Below, piece after piece: positions 29,954 through 40,279 of a stretch of 49,518 nucleotides of DNA. The position numbers and the translations under genes were made by a program. Every line of letters begins with the position of its first letter. The first letter of the stretch is position 1. The notes under the pieces were generated by a model that saw only the letters and a program-made list of their open reading frames with translations, ran no database searches and was not told where the DNA came from. Source of the stretch: Bremia lactucae (taxonomy: Eukaryota; Oomycota; Peronosporomycetes; Peronosporales; Peronosporaceae); assembly GCF_004359215.1 (NCBI RefSeq), contig NW_027152191.1, positions 167,322 to 216,839 of the forward strand, given 5' to 3'.

Positions 29954-30006
29954 AACTTCAAGCTTTGAGGTAGGTTTAGACTCCGCGTCAGTAGGGCATC
30001 CCGCCC

Positions 30007-30162
30007 CTACTGCGCTCCTGCATTTCCCGACCCCTCAGTGGTCGATGCAGAACTCAAGAGTTTCGCACGCTGGTTCTTGCCATTGCTCTTTGGTAAGGGA
30101 ATCCTCTTGCTCAGCGTCTTCGCCCCAGCAGGGACCCTGGCATAGCAGCGAGCCATCATATG
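30007..30162 (-). pseudogene. Family A Gag C-terminal fragment, copy 1
   Basis: HMMARCYARVPAGAKTLSKR (second half of the CCHC knuckle), then basic tail to SASTTEGSGNAGAQ. At the single N (30163) it is fused in frame to RNase H sequence from copy 2 (QKDDDGVD), a chimaera that cannot be an ancestral gene. Confidence 0.8.
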
Positions 30163-30163
30163 N
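30163..30163. other. Single N at duplication junction
   Basis: One ambiguous base exactly where copy 1 (ending ...catcatatg) meets copy 2 (starting cggtcaacgcc). It may be a sequence-join mark rather than a base call. Confidence 0.95.
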
Positions 30164-31290
30164 CGGTCAACGCCGTCGTCATCCTTCTGCATGAGCGCGC
30201 TGCCGATTGCAAAATTACTTGCATCGCAGACGACGCTAAAGGGCTTATCCGCGTCTGGCAATGCCAAGACCGGTGCCTCTACAAGAGATTGCTTCACTGA
30301 TGTGAACGCATCTTCTTGTTCTTTTAACCAAACCCATTCTGTGTCCTTTTTAAGGAGATCAGATAATGGTTTAGTTTGCTCCGCATAATTCTTGCTATAC
30401 TTATGCAAGTAATTAGCGAGCCCTAGGAATTGGCGCAAATCCTTCACATGCCGTGGGATTGGCCATTCATTTACTGATTTTACCTTGTCTGGGTCTGCTC
30501 GTACACCATGTGTACCAACGATGCAGCTCAGGACAGGTATCTCAGGGACCCCTATGACGCACTTTTAAAAGTTGACGTACAATTGGGCGTCCTTTAAAGT
30601 CTGCAACACAGCGTCTAAATGACGCTTGTGTGACTCTATTGCGCTCAGCTTGTCCTTGGCCCTACTATGCACGAATAGATCGTCAAAGTAATGAGGCGCG
30701 TAGGCACCGTGCTGACGCATCACGTGAGCCACCACTCGGTTGAATGACGCTGGTGCTTCTTTTAACCCTTAAGACATCACAAGCCACTCCCAAAGCATAC
30801 CGCTCGGGGAGCTTACTGCCGTTTTTGGCTAGATGGACTCTATTATGAGAACCTGATAGTAGCCATTCTTGAAATCCAACGCGCAAAAGATAGTTGACTT
30901 TCCGATGGAGTTCAATAAAATATATTTCCTTGGGATTAAAATTTGCGCCAGCACGGTCGCCGTGTTCGTGTCAGCTTATTGTAAGCATAAATCACGCGCA
31001 ATTTACCTGTGGCTTTACGCACACAAAAGGTCGGGCTGCAGTGAGGCGGTTTGCTCTCACGCACATGACCCTCGTTGGCTCGCTTGTCGAAAATCTCATC
31101 GATATAATCGACTTGTTCTTTTGGCAACGGCCATTGCCTGGCCACACAATACTTGGTGCCAGGTTCGAGGTCTATTTCGTGCCCGATGCCTCTATCCGCT
31201 GGTAGGTGGCCCGACACTTCTGGGAACACACCACGATGGTTCCTTAGAACCGCAAAGAATGGACTGTATCTTAAGGCATCCCAGCCTTGA
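30164..31290 (-). pseudogene. Family A RT and RNase H start, copy 2
   Basis: Same RT blocks as copy 1 (30936-31229 and below), YFDD box near 30662-30697. The connection to RNase H is cleaner: VKDLRQFLGLANYLHKYSKN through VCDASNFAIGSALMQ in one frame. RT still contains stops (for example LVMS-stop-GLKEAPASF). Confidence 0.82.
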
Positions 31291-32082
31291 GCAGCGAATC
31301 ATTTATTTTTGTCCGTTTCTAGGACGCTCTCGTTCAGTGTGGACGACGAGCAAAAGTCCACCAAATTCTCTTCTGGAACTGACCTTCTTATTATTCGGCA
31401 AGGAAGAGATCCCACGACATCTCCGGGAGATTTACCAACTCCTTGGCAGATTAAAGACTTGGTGGAGCACCTCCACTGAGGAAGCCTCCGCAATTTCATC
31501 TTTGACGGCCTCTAACACCTCGTTTGAAGGCCCATCCTCTTCATTAGAAACTGATACAAAGGTCACTCGTTTAGACGTGCGTTTGATCGTCCTAATCTGT
31601 CGGTACTCGTTCTTCGAGTCACCACGACCTTTTATCTGGGAAGCGGGTGCCGTTGCACTCCTGTCTAACGCACCCTATCAATCGCGCCGGGCGCTAGGTA
31701 CTGTGCCGGTTCATGCGTCGCTTGACTTCCCGTCAGCTCGTCGTGTACTGCTACAGGCTCCCAGCTCTGTGCAAGACTACATAACTACTTGTCATTTCCC
31801 TTTTCAATACCTCAGTCTCCACGAGCTGGGTAGGAATTAGTGACGTTTGACATCCCATCAACGCAACTTCAACTGTGTTCGAAACGACATCAGTTGCATA
31901 CGCCTCTCGCAGAAGCACATCCTTTCCGGTGTCCTGCGTAGAGTTTGCAACTGTGTGTGTACGCCAGTCTATCCATAATTGGTGTTTTTGCCAACCCTGG
32001 CATGCTCATACGGTCTCTCCATACCTAGTACTGAGAACTTTTCTTTACAAGAGAAGTCACTAAAGCTGAAGGCGAGTTTTAC

Positions 32083-32340
32083 CTAAACTCCCTCAGACTT
32101 AACGATCGCGCCGTTTGCTAAACGAACGTTTTCCTCTTCTCGCTTGCCATCCTGGCAAAGCGACTCAAACATCGCTGGTCTCTTTCTTACAGCCGCGAGT
32201 TTCACAAAAAATTTTGATGCACCCGAATCCACTAGGAGGGTCATCACCTGGTCATAGCCTCTTACTTGGGCGCTATTGACCAGCAGGATTGAGGTCCAAA
32301 ATTTCGAGACCTCAGGGACTATGCTACCCATTTGTTCCAC
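32083..32340 (-). CDS. Family A aspartic protease, copy 2
   Basis: Same 85-codon frame as copy 1, with the DSGAS active site intact. It lies 53 bp after the Gag stop (32394) on the minus strand, so Gag and protease-Pol may have been separate frames or joined by a readthrough or frameshift in the ancestor. Confidence 0.8.
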   Translation of the reverse strand: MEQMGSIVPEVSKFWTSILLVNSAQVRGYDQVMTLLVDSGASKFFVKLAAVRKRPAMFESLCQDGKREEENVRLANGAIVKSEGV

Positions 32341-32393
32341 AACTTCAAGCTTTGAGGTAGGTTTAGACTCCGCGTCAGTAGGGCATCCCGCCC

Positions 32394-33562
32394 CTACTGC
32401 GCTCCTGCATTTCCCGACCCCTCAGTGGTCGATGCAGAACTCATGCGTCTCGCACGCTGGTTCTTGCCATCGCCCTTTGGGGAGGGAGTCCTCTTGCTAG
32501 GCATCTTTGCCCCAGCAGGGACCCTGGCATAGCAGCGAGCCATCATATGGCCGCGCTTGCCGCATTTATAACAGACCACGTCTGCATTGCCCAACTCCAT
32601 AGGAGTGGCATCTGTCCTCTCGGCCGACGGCTTATACCAAGCTGTCGCCGAGGCACTGTTGTAGGATTGCTCCTCAACTAAGGCAATTTGGATTGCCTCT
32701 TCCATCGTCGACGGCACCTTTCTGAAAAGGGCCTGTCGCGATGGGCCATGCCGTAGTCCGTTCATAAACGTGCGCACCTTAATGTGCCCCAAAATCGGAC
32801 CTACGGTAATGGATGCCGACAGCAAGCGCATCTCTTGCACATACTCTTGCAGAGATTGCTTCGCCTGTCGCGCTCCAAAGAAGCGCGCCTAAAGCAACAC
32901 TTCATTGCTCGGCGGCTAGTACATGGCGCCTGAAGCAGCACTTCGTTGTTCGGCGGCTAGTACATGGCGCAAATCTTTTCCTTAAAGATCGCTCATGTTG
33001 GGAACGCCTTAACGTCCTCCATAAGCGCCAAGTAAGCCCACTCTGAGGCCTTACCGCGCAGATGCGACATGGCGTACGACACCATCCGGCTGTCGTCCTC
33101 GATGAGCTGGGCGACACCACATTGCTCCACGGCTAAAAGCCAGTGGACAATCGTGTGCGCCGCAGTTCCATCGAACTTGGGCGGGTCCATCCGAATGGGC
33201 CTCGGCTGATGCGGCCGGGCAGAGAGCATCTCAACAGTCCTGTTGAGAGCCTCGCTCCGAGCCTGCTCATGCCTCAGCTCATCCTGAGTCTAAGTGACAG
33301 ACTTTGTCGCAGCATGGCTTTGTACCTCGGACGCGGCTCTCCGCTGTCCGAGCACGAATGCCTCAAAATACTCCAGCTGAGCAACATGTTGCTCAGGAGG
33401 ACTACCCAGTAGCCTGGCCAGGGCTTGTTCACCAAGTCCCTGCGCCATAGGCTCTGCCACCTCCCGATGATGCTCGGAGAGGTGGGGGAAATGAGCCCAA
33501 TCAATATTGAGGCTCAATCTCACGTACACACGCAGAGATGCGGGTCGTGGGAAGGATTTCAA
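32394..33562 (-). pseudogene. gag: Family A Gag (A')
   Basis: Three minus-strand frames cover Gag: SLNIDWAHFPHLSEHH to VLGQRRAASEVQ (33562-33290), MDPPKFDGTAAHTIVHWLLA to LALMEDVKAF (33229-32993), and VQEMRLLSASITVGP to the CCHC knuckle CYKCGKRGHMMARC and basic tail (32840-32394). The Met that opens the 49451 copy is ATT here. A 41-bp tandem duplication at 32885-32966 shifts frame between the second and third parts. Otherwise the protein is well preserved. Confidence 0.82.
32885..32966 (-). repeat. 41-bp tandem duplication in Gag
   Basis: Units 32885-32925 and 32926-32966 differ at four bases (for example aaagcaaca versus gaagcagca). Element A has a single unit at the matching place (about 7880). 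Because 41 is not a multiple of three, the duplication breaks Gag. Confidence 0.9.
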
Positions 33563-33573
33563 GGGCTACCAAG

Positions 33574-34106
33574 TGTAGGTGGGCACGTCGTAATGCGGCC
33601 ACGCTCTACTTAGACACACACCCTAGCACAGCGAGGAAGCGGTTTAACATGCTTTTCTTGCGTGCAGTGAGGTAGTTGTGGTGGGCGCGTTAGCGACCTC
33701 ACCCAACACACTAAGTACTGTGATTAAGAGTCGCCACGGGAGCGGTAATCCGTCTCCCTGTGCGCACTTATCAAGTAGGAAGTAGTTTTCAGACGGATTT
33801 ATATTTAATCGTATTAAATATAAATAACTATTTATACCAATTAAAAAGTCATCTCTATAGATAACACTTAATATGTATTGCGAGCGTATCTTTCTAGATA
33901 CCTCGCGTAACGGATGATGCTAGCCGTCATCCCTCCTTATATGAATGCACCCATGTGCATCAAATACGCAACGGTTGGTCACAAATGTGAACCACACCCG
34001 AGTGCTCGGTCTAATAACTTTAATTTAGTAATTGACCATCCCCTTAAGTGCACCAAGTGTACTTAAAGGGGACTGTGTAACATTAGAGTAACTTTAGTCC
34101 GTTACA
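33574..34106 (-). repeat. Family A 5' LTR of A'
   Basis: Minus orientation, from gttaca at 34106 to tgtaggtgggc at 33574. Followed (toward lower coordinate) by TGGTAGCCCTTG as primer-binding site. Contains one TGAT/TGACG palindrome (33911-33931). Confidence 0.87.
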
Positions 34107-34441
34107 ATCAGGGATTTTCATATACCAACGTACACGACGTGCAGAGGAAGTCTTTTTGCAGGTAATCAGTCTTAGCAGCTAAAGATTGGTTCTGAGAAGG
34201 TTAAGTATAGTGACAGTTATATTAAATAGTTGATATCGGCATTATTTCAACCCTACAAACCGCTGCTAGACGCACGAATGAGCGGTGCGCACGGATTCGC
34301 TTTGCATGTTTGATATCAATATATTAAAGTCAATAGATTAGAACATCATGATTTTACTTTTTCTCCATTAAGACAATGTCTTTTTTACTAACTACTCATT
34401 TTGAACGTAAGATTATGTAACGGGCATCCAATTTCGTAACA
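34107..34441 (-). repeat. Family C LTR, right piece of split copy
   Basis: acgacgtgcagaggaagtc, then AT-rich sequence with ggtgcgcac, ending cgggcatcc...cgtaaca at 34441, matching the family C LTR start on the minus strand. Together with 23455-23523 it forms one LTR interrupted by A'. No Gag follows, so it was probably a solo LTR. Confidence 0.65.
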
Positions 34442-35269
34442 CCCTTCTTCCATTAAGCCAACAGTCAATTAAGTGTTATAAATTTACAAGAAGATTGTTG
34501 CTGAGTATCTCTGCCGAAAAAAGCTTTTATTGATCTGTATAGACAGTTCAACTCATCCAAAGCACGGATAATAAGTCCATGCGGTGCGCATTAAAGGCTT
34601 TAAGCCTGGCGGCTGCATCGGTGTGTGCAGCTACTAAGAATAAATACAGCTGGCGCTGAGTCGCTGCTGCGAGCGACAAAAAGCCTGTAACTTCGATCGC
34701 AGGTGCACGTGGTGAGTCCATCTGTAAAGCCACCGGATACGTCCGAGGCCAATACAGCCAAACCAGTGGGTTGTGGCATATCGAATACGAAATTTTCAAT
34801 AAAGTGTTAGGTTCGCGCGACCTGTATGACGAGGAGTCATCCTTTCATGGCTCCGACTTCGGTGGGAATACTGATAATTTCATTGCGCATCGCCAGGAAC
34901 GAAGTGATCGTATATGTCACAATGAAAAGGATATTAGCTTAGCAAATTTGGTATTATTGACGCAATAAGACATTAACTGCTAACATCAGTCAAGAAAGGA
35001 GGGGCCGCAATGTGTTGCGTGACGCTTCATAAAAAACTTGTCCAAGAAGGGCAACCTAACTCGTTGGTCGGGAATGACCACTGATCGCACCACGATTCCG
35101 TTGCGACTGATTAAGGTTTCACAGCCCTGTTGAGGATAAACACGAGATTATCATCGATGGTACTGTAGTAAGCGTCCTATAATTTTAAAACCTTAACTTA
35201 ATCCTGGCATGCTTTCATAGAGAATTTGCAAAGCGTCGGCCGCGAGGCCTGGCTAGACAAACTAATTTC
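34442..35269. other. Unassigned region between solo LTR and family D LTRs
   Basis: About 830 bp without recognised retrotransposon domains. Minus strand 34548-34799 (83 codons, MKISYSICHNPLVW...) and plus strand 34771-34968 (65 codons) overlap in opposite strands; neither resembles a family I know. It might hold decayed host or element DNA. Confidence 0.3.
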
Positions 35270-35738
35270 TGTAATGGGGCCCACTTCGATTGTAAGCTAT
35301 TAATTGTGGCACAGTTCACATCGTGGGTTAAATGCCTCTTTTCAATTTTAGATAGTTTTTAATGGGTAATACGAGTGGCCGCCACCAGATCTCTATCTGG
35401 TGGCTATATCTATTTAAAAAAATACGTGGTAAGGACAAGGTTTAAATTTAAAATATCAATTAAATTCCAGTTTAACTTTTGATCTGTAAGTGTCTAGCGC
35501 CTTCGTAAGGCTGGCGATCAGTGATAGTAATAAGCCTTTCTATGATGTTTACTATTGAACACTAGTTGCCACTTGGCTCAAACGAACCACTGGGTCCCTT
35601 GAACTAGGAGTTATTATGCTCTACAAGGAGGTACGACTTACTGGGCTGTTAAACATCTTAATTCTATAGAGCTAAGAGACTCTTTGAGCTTAAAATCTTC
35701 CTCGGACTTTAGGAGCGAACTAGCTCCGTAGCGCAAGT
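35270..35738 (+). repeat. Family D LTR (extra upstream copy)
   Basis: Starts TGTAATGGGGCCCACTTCGATTG and ends at the start of a second LTR. It shares with 35739-36183 the landmarks gccaccagat..atctggtgg hairpin, gtgtctagcgccttcgtaag, cactagttgccacttgg and actttaggagcgaactagctcc. More diverged than the next copy, so the two are not recent duplicates. Confidence 0.75.
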
Positions 35739-36183
35739 TGTAATGGGCACACGTCGATTGGAGAACCGTTGTTGTGGTACATTTACTTGATGGGTAAAAT
35801 ACCCATTTATCTAATTTAAAAATAGTTTGTTACTTAAACCCCACTTAATATGGGGAAAAAATGCAGTCACCGTCTGATATAAATCTGGCGGCTAAAATCT
35901 ATTTTAAACTAGCTAGGGTAAGGATTTTAAATTTAAATAATTAAATAAAGTGCAGTTCTCCTTTTGGTCTTAAAGAGTTAAGTGTCATCCTAAGGTGATC
36001 TGTAAGAGACGGAAGTTTTTCTACTGTATATACTCTTGGGCACTGGTTGCCACATGGATTCATTAAGCGTTTATAGCCTGTACGACTCCCGAAGCTTTAA
36101 AACCCATTAGTTCCGAAATACAAAAAGACTCTTTGAGTCTAAAAGTCTTTCTCTGACTTTAGGAGCGAGGTAGCTCCGCTACG
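35739..36183 (+). repeat. Family D 5' LTR
   Basis: Begins TGTAATGGGCACACGTCG, ends GCTCCGCTACG. After two bases comes TGGTAACACTCG, a likely primer-binding site, and the Gag ATG lies at 36243. Close match to 42471-42942. Confidence 0.82.
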
Positions 36184-36242
36184 TCTGGTAACACTCGTTG
36201 TCAATCTACGCCTCAGTCTATTCAAGACTTTTTCTCACTGAA

Positions 36243-37270
36243 ATGGAAAAGATTCCAGATCTTTCAGAGGCGCAACGCGCAGCTTACTACAAGCTCAAAA
36301 CTTTATTTGGGCTTAAACATTTGGAGGCTCATTATCTCCCAAGGACCAGAGGTTCTGCATGCAAAGCTTGAAGCCTTCATGCGATATGAAAACTCCCTGA
36401 TCAGCCAGGTACAAGATCATTTAGCGTCATCTAGGCCAACCCGGTACATCTCTGTACCTGATGCAGAGCCGAAGGCTCGCCCTCTAGCTGTCAATTTGAA
36501 GACATTTGAATGAAAAGAGGGCGGAAATCTCCCTTTTTGGATAAAGCAGATGGTGATGTCAATTGATTGCGCCTTGTTCTTAACAGAACGGCATGGTGGC
36601 TATGGCCATTTCCAAACTCGGAGGTAGAGCGATGGAGTGGGTACTATCGTGCAGTACGTCCATAAATTATGCTTTCCCTTCATGGGATTCGCTGAAACAG
36701 CAAATGACTAGCATGTTTGTACCGCCTGATCAGGCTTTTCGCATGCGATCACGGCTACTAGCGACTCGACAGGGCAAACGAATTGTAGGGGACTTTGTCC
36801 AGCAGTTGAGAACTCTCATTGCATCCATGCATCATGACCCGGTGCAAGAAGCGATTGCTGTAATAATCTTTATGGGGGTCTCAATGAGGGCGTTGCCCGA
36901 ACGGAATATTTCGATTTCATCCAACTACTTTCGAAAAGGCAATTGCCATAGCGCTACGCACTGAGTTCGACTTTAAGTCTGCTCAGGTTAGCACGCCTGT
37001 ATACCGAACAAGCTCTTCGAGCACATGGGTACCGTCTAATAGACCGGAACCCATGGACCTAAGCCTCGTTGAGAAAGAAGAAGAGTATCATTAAGCTGTG
37101 AAACAGCATAAGAATATCCGTAGATGTTATACGTGCGGAAGCACGAATCATTCACGTCCGGCCTGCCCGCTACGAGATACGCGCAAAGCTCGAAACAGCA
37201 CCAATTCCGACCTATACCTGAAATCTGATACGGTGAGGGAAAACGTGGATACCCAGTAGGATCGGGCCGC
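36243..37270 (+). pseudogene. gag: Family D Gag
   Basis: MEKIPDLSEAQRAAYYKLKT opens the frame; a frame change near 36310 leads to SQGPEVLHAKLEAFMRYENS (36307-36513). The Gag core is in 36593-36964: AISKLGGRAMEWVLSCS, LKQQMTSMFVPPDQAFRMRS, RQGKRIVGDFVQQLRTL. Then FEKAIAIALRTEFDFKSAQV, PEPMDLSLVEKEEEYH and a CCHC knuckle CYTCGSTNHSRPAC (about 37120-37165). At least two frameshifts. Confidence 0.8.
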
Positions 37271-37374
37271 CCTACAGGGGGAGACCTAGGCTTTTTTGAA
37301 CCTCTAGGAGGTGAGAGCAAACAGGACCTAGCCCCAATTAGCTCGGTGCGCAATGGCACGGGCGTGAGTACAAG

Positions 37375-37842
37375 CCTGGCTTATTAGTCGCTCAAGCGAC
37401 TGTGACGGGCTTTGATAAGCCATGTTCAATTCTAATTAGCTCAGGAGCCTCTTGCAGTTATGCTCGACGTATTTTCTTTAAAGGAAGTCAACAATTCTTT
37501 GAGGCGCTTAAAGCGTAAATAAGTGATACAATCGCTGTTTGCTTAGCGACCGGGACTCGCGTCACCGTTACTAAAGTTCCATTAAGCTTAGGTATAAAGT
37601 TTTTGGGATTTGGCCCAATGGAACGCTGTCTCGTCCTTGATTTGGATTCGAGATATGACATCACCCTTGGTATGGCCTGGCTTGACCTTCTTGAGCCTTG
37701 GATCGATCGGGGATCTAAGACATTGGGCGCCACACGCAATGTTCCTAGCAAAGTTTTAAAGGGTCGTGAACAAAAACGTTATTGGCGCGGATCATTGACT
37801 GAGTCTGTCAGTATTTTAGACATTGAAATGTCCGAATAAAAA
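37375..37842 (+). pseudogene. Family D aspartic protease
   Basis: PCSILISSGASCSYARR is the active-site segment. The catalytic Asp of DSGAS is Ser (codon agc at 37438-37440), so the enzyme would be dead. After a frame change VTVTKVPLSLGIKFLG and LDSRYDITLGMAWLDLLEPW (37603-37839) give the C-terminal protease block typical of these elements. Confidence 0.78.
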
Positions 37843-38430
37843 CTCCAATGTTGAAAACATGAGTTCAGAGCCCGACTCAGATGAAGGAAGTGAAACGACA
37901 CGTACTCCGTCGAGTAACACTTGTTGTAATACCGATTCACTGCATGCTAAACGCATTGTTGGCCGAGTCATTAAGGGTGTGATATCCCTGAAATACTTGG
38001 AGCGACACAACTAAGTCTATCAAGTGTGGTCGGCCGAGGTGGCACCATACTGAATATTTCGGCCACAGAGGCGTATTGTCTCTACTCCAAGACAGAGGAG
38101 ACACGAAGCGCTTATTCCCTCACAAAGTTATACGTGTAAGCATTTACACACGCTTGTAGATGGTGTAACCGGTCATATTTAGGGGAAAGATAGCCTTGCG
38201 GCAATCCCTTCGTTTTACATGCTCTTTTAGAGCTAGACGAAATGTCTATCGGTGAGTGCGGCCCAGTCTTAAAGGCTGGCGACTTATCTGCGATGGTGGT
38301 CATTCGACTGACGATTGAGTTAAACTCATCCTCACTTCTGGACGAAGCTGTCCTAAATGACACAAAAGCTACACTTAGTGCGCAGAGTGGGTCATCGATC
38401 TTAAAGATCCTACAAATCCAATTTATTCCT
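37843..38430 (+). pseudogene. Family D protease-RT linker
   Basis: 37823-38014 (Asp/Ser/Glu-rich) and 38242-38433 (MSIGECGPVLKAGDLSAMVV, SSLLDEAVLNDTKATLSAQS) are the pre-RT linker; the second part matches element E near 44000-44120. No separate function known. Confidence 0.6.
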
Positions 38431-38915
38431 TGATTAAGGAATTTCAGGATGGGTTATGTACCAATCCACCGTCTGTTTCTCCTCCGGATAGAGGTGTCCG
38501 TCATGAAAGCGACTTGAATCCGGGAATTAAATACTGTGTCACACGACAGTGGCTTTTACCAAAGGAACAGTGTGACGTCATTGGATTCCCGTGCTAAGCA
38601 TAAGGCTGGAATGATACGAGAGATCAAATTTCCCCATTCGAAACCGACAATTTGTGTCAAAAGCCAAATGGTAAATGATGCATTGTACATGCTTATAATA
38701 AGCTTAATGCTGTCCTTATATTAGCACAAATCCCCATTTCTAGAAAATTGTTCTTCGGAATCATATGTTGGGATGTAAAATGTGAAGCGCACTTTACTTG
38801 GTAGAAAGTGACTATCAACTGCTCATGCGAGCTAGCGATGTCCCGCTTACAGCGGTTAGCACCCCAAGTGGTATACTATGGGAGTGGTTTATTATCACAC
38901 TAGGGCTTCCGACGC
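38431..38915 (+). pseudogene. Family D RT, first half
   Basis: GVRHESDLNPGIKYCVTRQW, LLPKEQCDVIG, KPNGK then IVHAYNKLNAVLILAQIPIS in varied frames, and ASDVPLTAVSTPSGILWEW. The sequence stops being RT just after the latter (about 38915), before the catalytic box. The continuation is on the minus strand at about 40270. Confidence 0.8.
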
Positions 38916-39340
38916 GAGCAGACTTGCTTGTGCCGCAGCAGCATGCGCCGAAGGTTTAACCCGTTGGCAAGTCTCGCATGTGCGAACGTGTGTGCTAACC
39001 CATTTAAACTTTGGTCACCAATAAATCTGGCTTACACAGCCACAGATCTTTCCTCTGCCGAGATGACCACCAAGGACAGTATCGTGTACCTCATAGAGGA
39101 TTCGGTACTTCAAATCTCATAATGAAGAATACCGATGCGCGGAGGATCCACAGCGTCCGTGCAATAAAGCAATAGGTCGTTATCGATAGAAAATCGATGT
39201 AAGCTTGCACGCAAACGTGCCGGCAATTTAAAATCAGAGTCAGAGTTCTTAAGATAGAGCTCGTCGCAGAGCTACACACTGTTCATCCTTGGAGTAAGCC
39301 GAACGGAGAAAGTCAGTAATAGGCGACAAGATAGTCGTTA
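38916..39340 (-). pseudogene. Family D integrase N-terminus (inverted)
   Basis: The minus strand, in mixed frames, gives VLGGHLGRGK-like sequence, NGLAHTFAHARLANGLNLRR in one frame and the expected zinc-finger segment (HVRTCETCQRV pattern) in another. It ends at about 38925, where plus-strand RT meets it. It belongs directly upstream of the integrase core at 40280. Confidence 0.6.
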
Positions 39341-40275
39341 AGTGAGAGAGCTTATTAACGGCCTGCGTGATATCGTATTGGCCAAAGCATTCTGCTTGCC
39401 AGGCTTATACTCTACCTCGAAGTTGTACTCGGCGAAAAAGGATATCATCGGGCCATTCGATGTGAGAGATGGGGCGACTTGGTCGCCGTGCGTTATGACG
39501 CGTGATCTGTATTTATCACAAACGGCTTAGAGCCGAGTAGATATTTTTTGAATTTGACGAGAGCATACTTCATAGCAAGTAACTCTTTGTCATGAACTGG
39601 GTAGTTCTTTTCCACAGCTTTAAGCTGTCTAGACTCAAACGCAATACCACGTTTACTCCCATCAACATCTGTTTGTAGCATAGCACTGCCAATGGCAAAA
39701 TCCGAAGCGTCACAGACGACACTACAAGGCCAATGTGGATTTGGTAGTGCCAGGACCGGGGCATGGATAATACTGTTCTTAACTGCTTGAAAAGCATTAT
39801 GTTCTGTGCTATTCCGGTATCATTCTGTATCCTTTTAAGGAGACTAGATAATGGCGTAGCCATATAAGCGTAATTTTTGCCATACTTGTGTACATAATTG
39901 GCGAGACCCAACCACTTACGCAAATCTTTTTGGTTGTTAGGACCGGCCAATCTACTATGCTTTTATCTAAGTGGGATCCGCTCTAAGGCCTCGCTTTCCA
40001 ATAAAGCACCCTGAGAAAGAAACTTTTTCTGCGCCAAAAATGCATTAAGCTGCATTGGCATACAATTTATTTGTGCTCATACACTTGAGCACTGCTCGCA
40101 AAAGGCCAAAATGGTTTTCCATATCCGTCCGACCGTGCTCCGCACGACTATGGACATTAAAATGTCATCAAAATAAGTATGTGCATAACCTCGATGAGGG
40201 CGAAACAATTGCGTCACTAGACGATTAAATGTTGCCGGGGCTATTGTAAGTCCATTAGCATAATTTTTTTCGGTT
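39341..40275 (-). pseudogene. Family D RT second half and RNase H (inverted)
   Basis: Minus strand from 40270: LTIAPATFNRLVTQLFRPHR, GYAHTYFDDILMSIVV (catalytic YFDD, about 40164-40176), KDLRKWLGLANYVHKYGKNY (39950 down), then RNase H: LVVSSVTLRIL in one frame, KRGIAFESRQLKAVEKNYPV and HDKELLAMKYALVKFKKYLL (39493-39681). Matches the missing middle of the plus-strand pol. Confidence 0.82.
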
Positions 40276-40279
40276 TACA

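Larger units (their letters stand above)
27776..30161 (-). repeat. 2,387-bp tandem duplication, copy 1
   Basis: Repeats 30164-32548 with a constant offset of 2,387. Long stretches (about 28410-30040) are identical or nearly so, while the ends (27776-28030 and 30040-30161) differ at many positions. Content on the minus strand: end of Gag knuckle, protease, linker, RT and the start of RNase H. Confidence 0.9.
30164..32548 (-). repeat. 2,387-bp tandem duplication, copy 2
   Basis: Second copy; continues smoothly into the intact Gag at 32549 and up. Its RNase H start (30164-30447: DLRQFLGLANYLHKYSKN, TEWVWLKEQEDAFTSVK, SVVCDASNFAIGSALMQKDD) is open, whereas the same region of copy 1 has frameshifts. 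Confidence 0.9.
23524..34106 (-). mobile_element. Ty3/gypsy family A element A', rearranged
   Basis: Minus orientation: 5' LTR 34106-33574, Gag, protease, RT, RNase H, integrase, then an inverted GPY/F-chromodomain-ORF block, opposite-strand ORF N-terminus, and tandem 3' LTRs. A 2,387-bp protease-RT-RNase H block is present twice (27776-30161, 30164-32548) around a single N. It is inserted into a family C LTR (23455-23523 and 34107-34441). Confidence 0.85.

Noticed and set aside
35270..35738. TSD flanking the D/E array
   Set aside because: No matching 4-6 bp could be identified because the right end is cut by another LTR.
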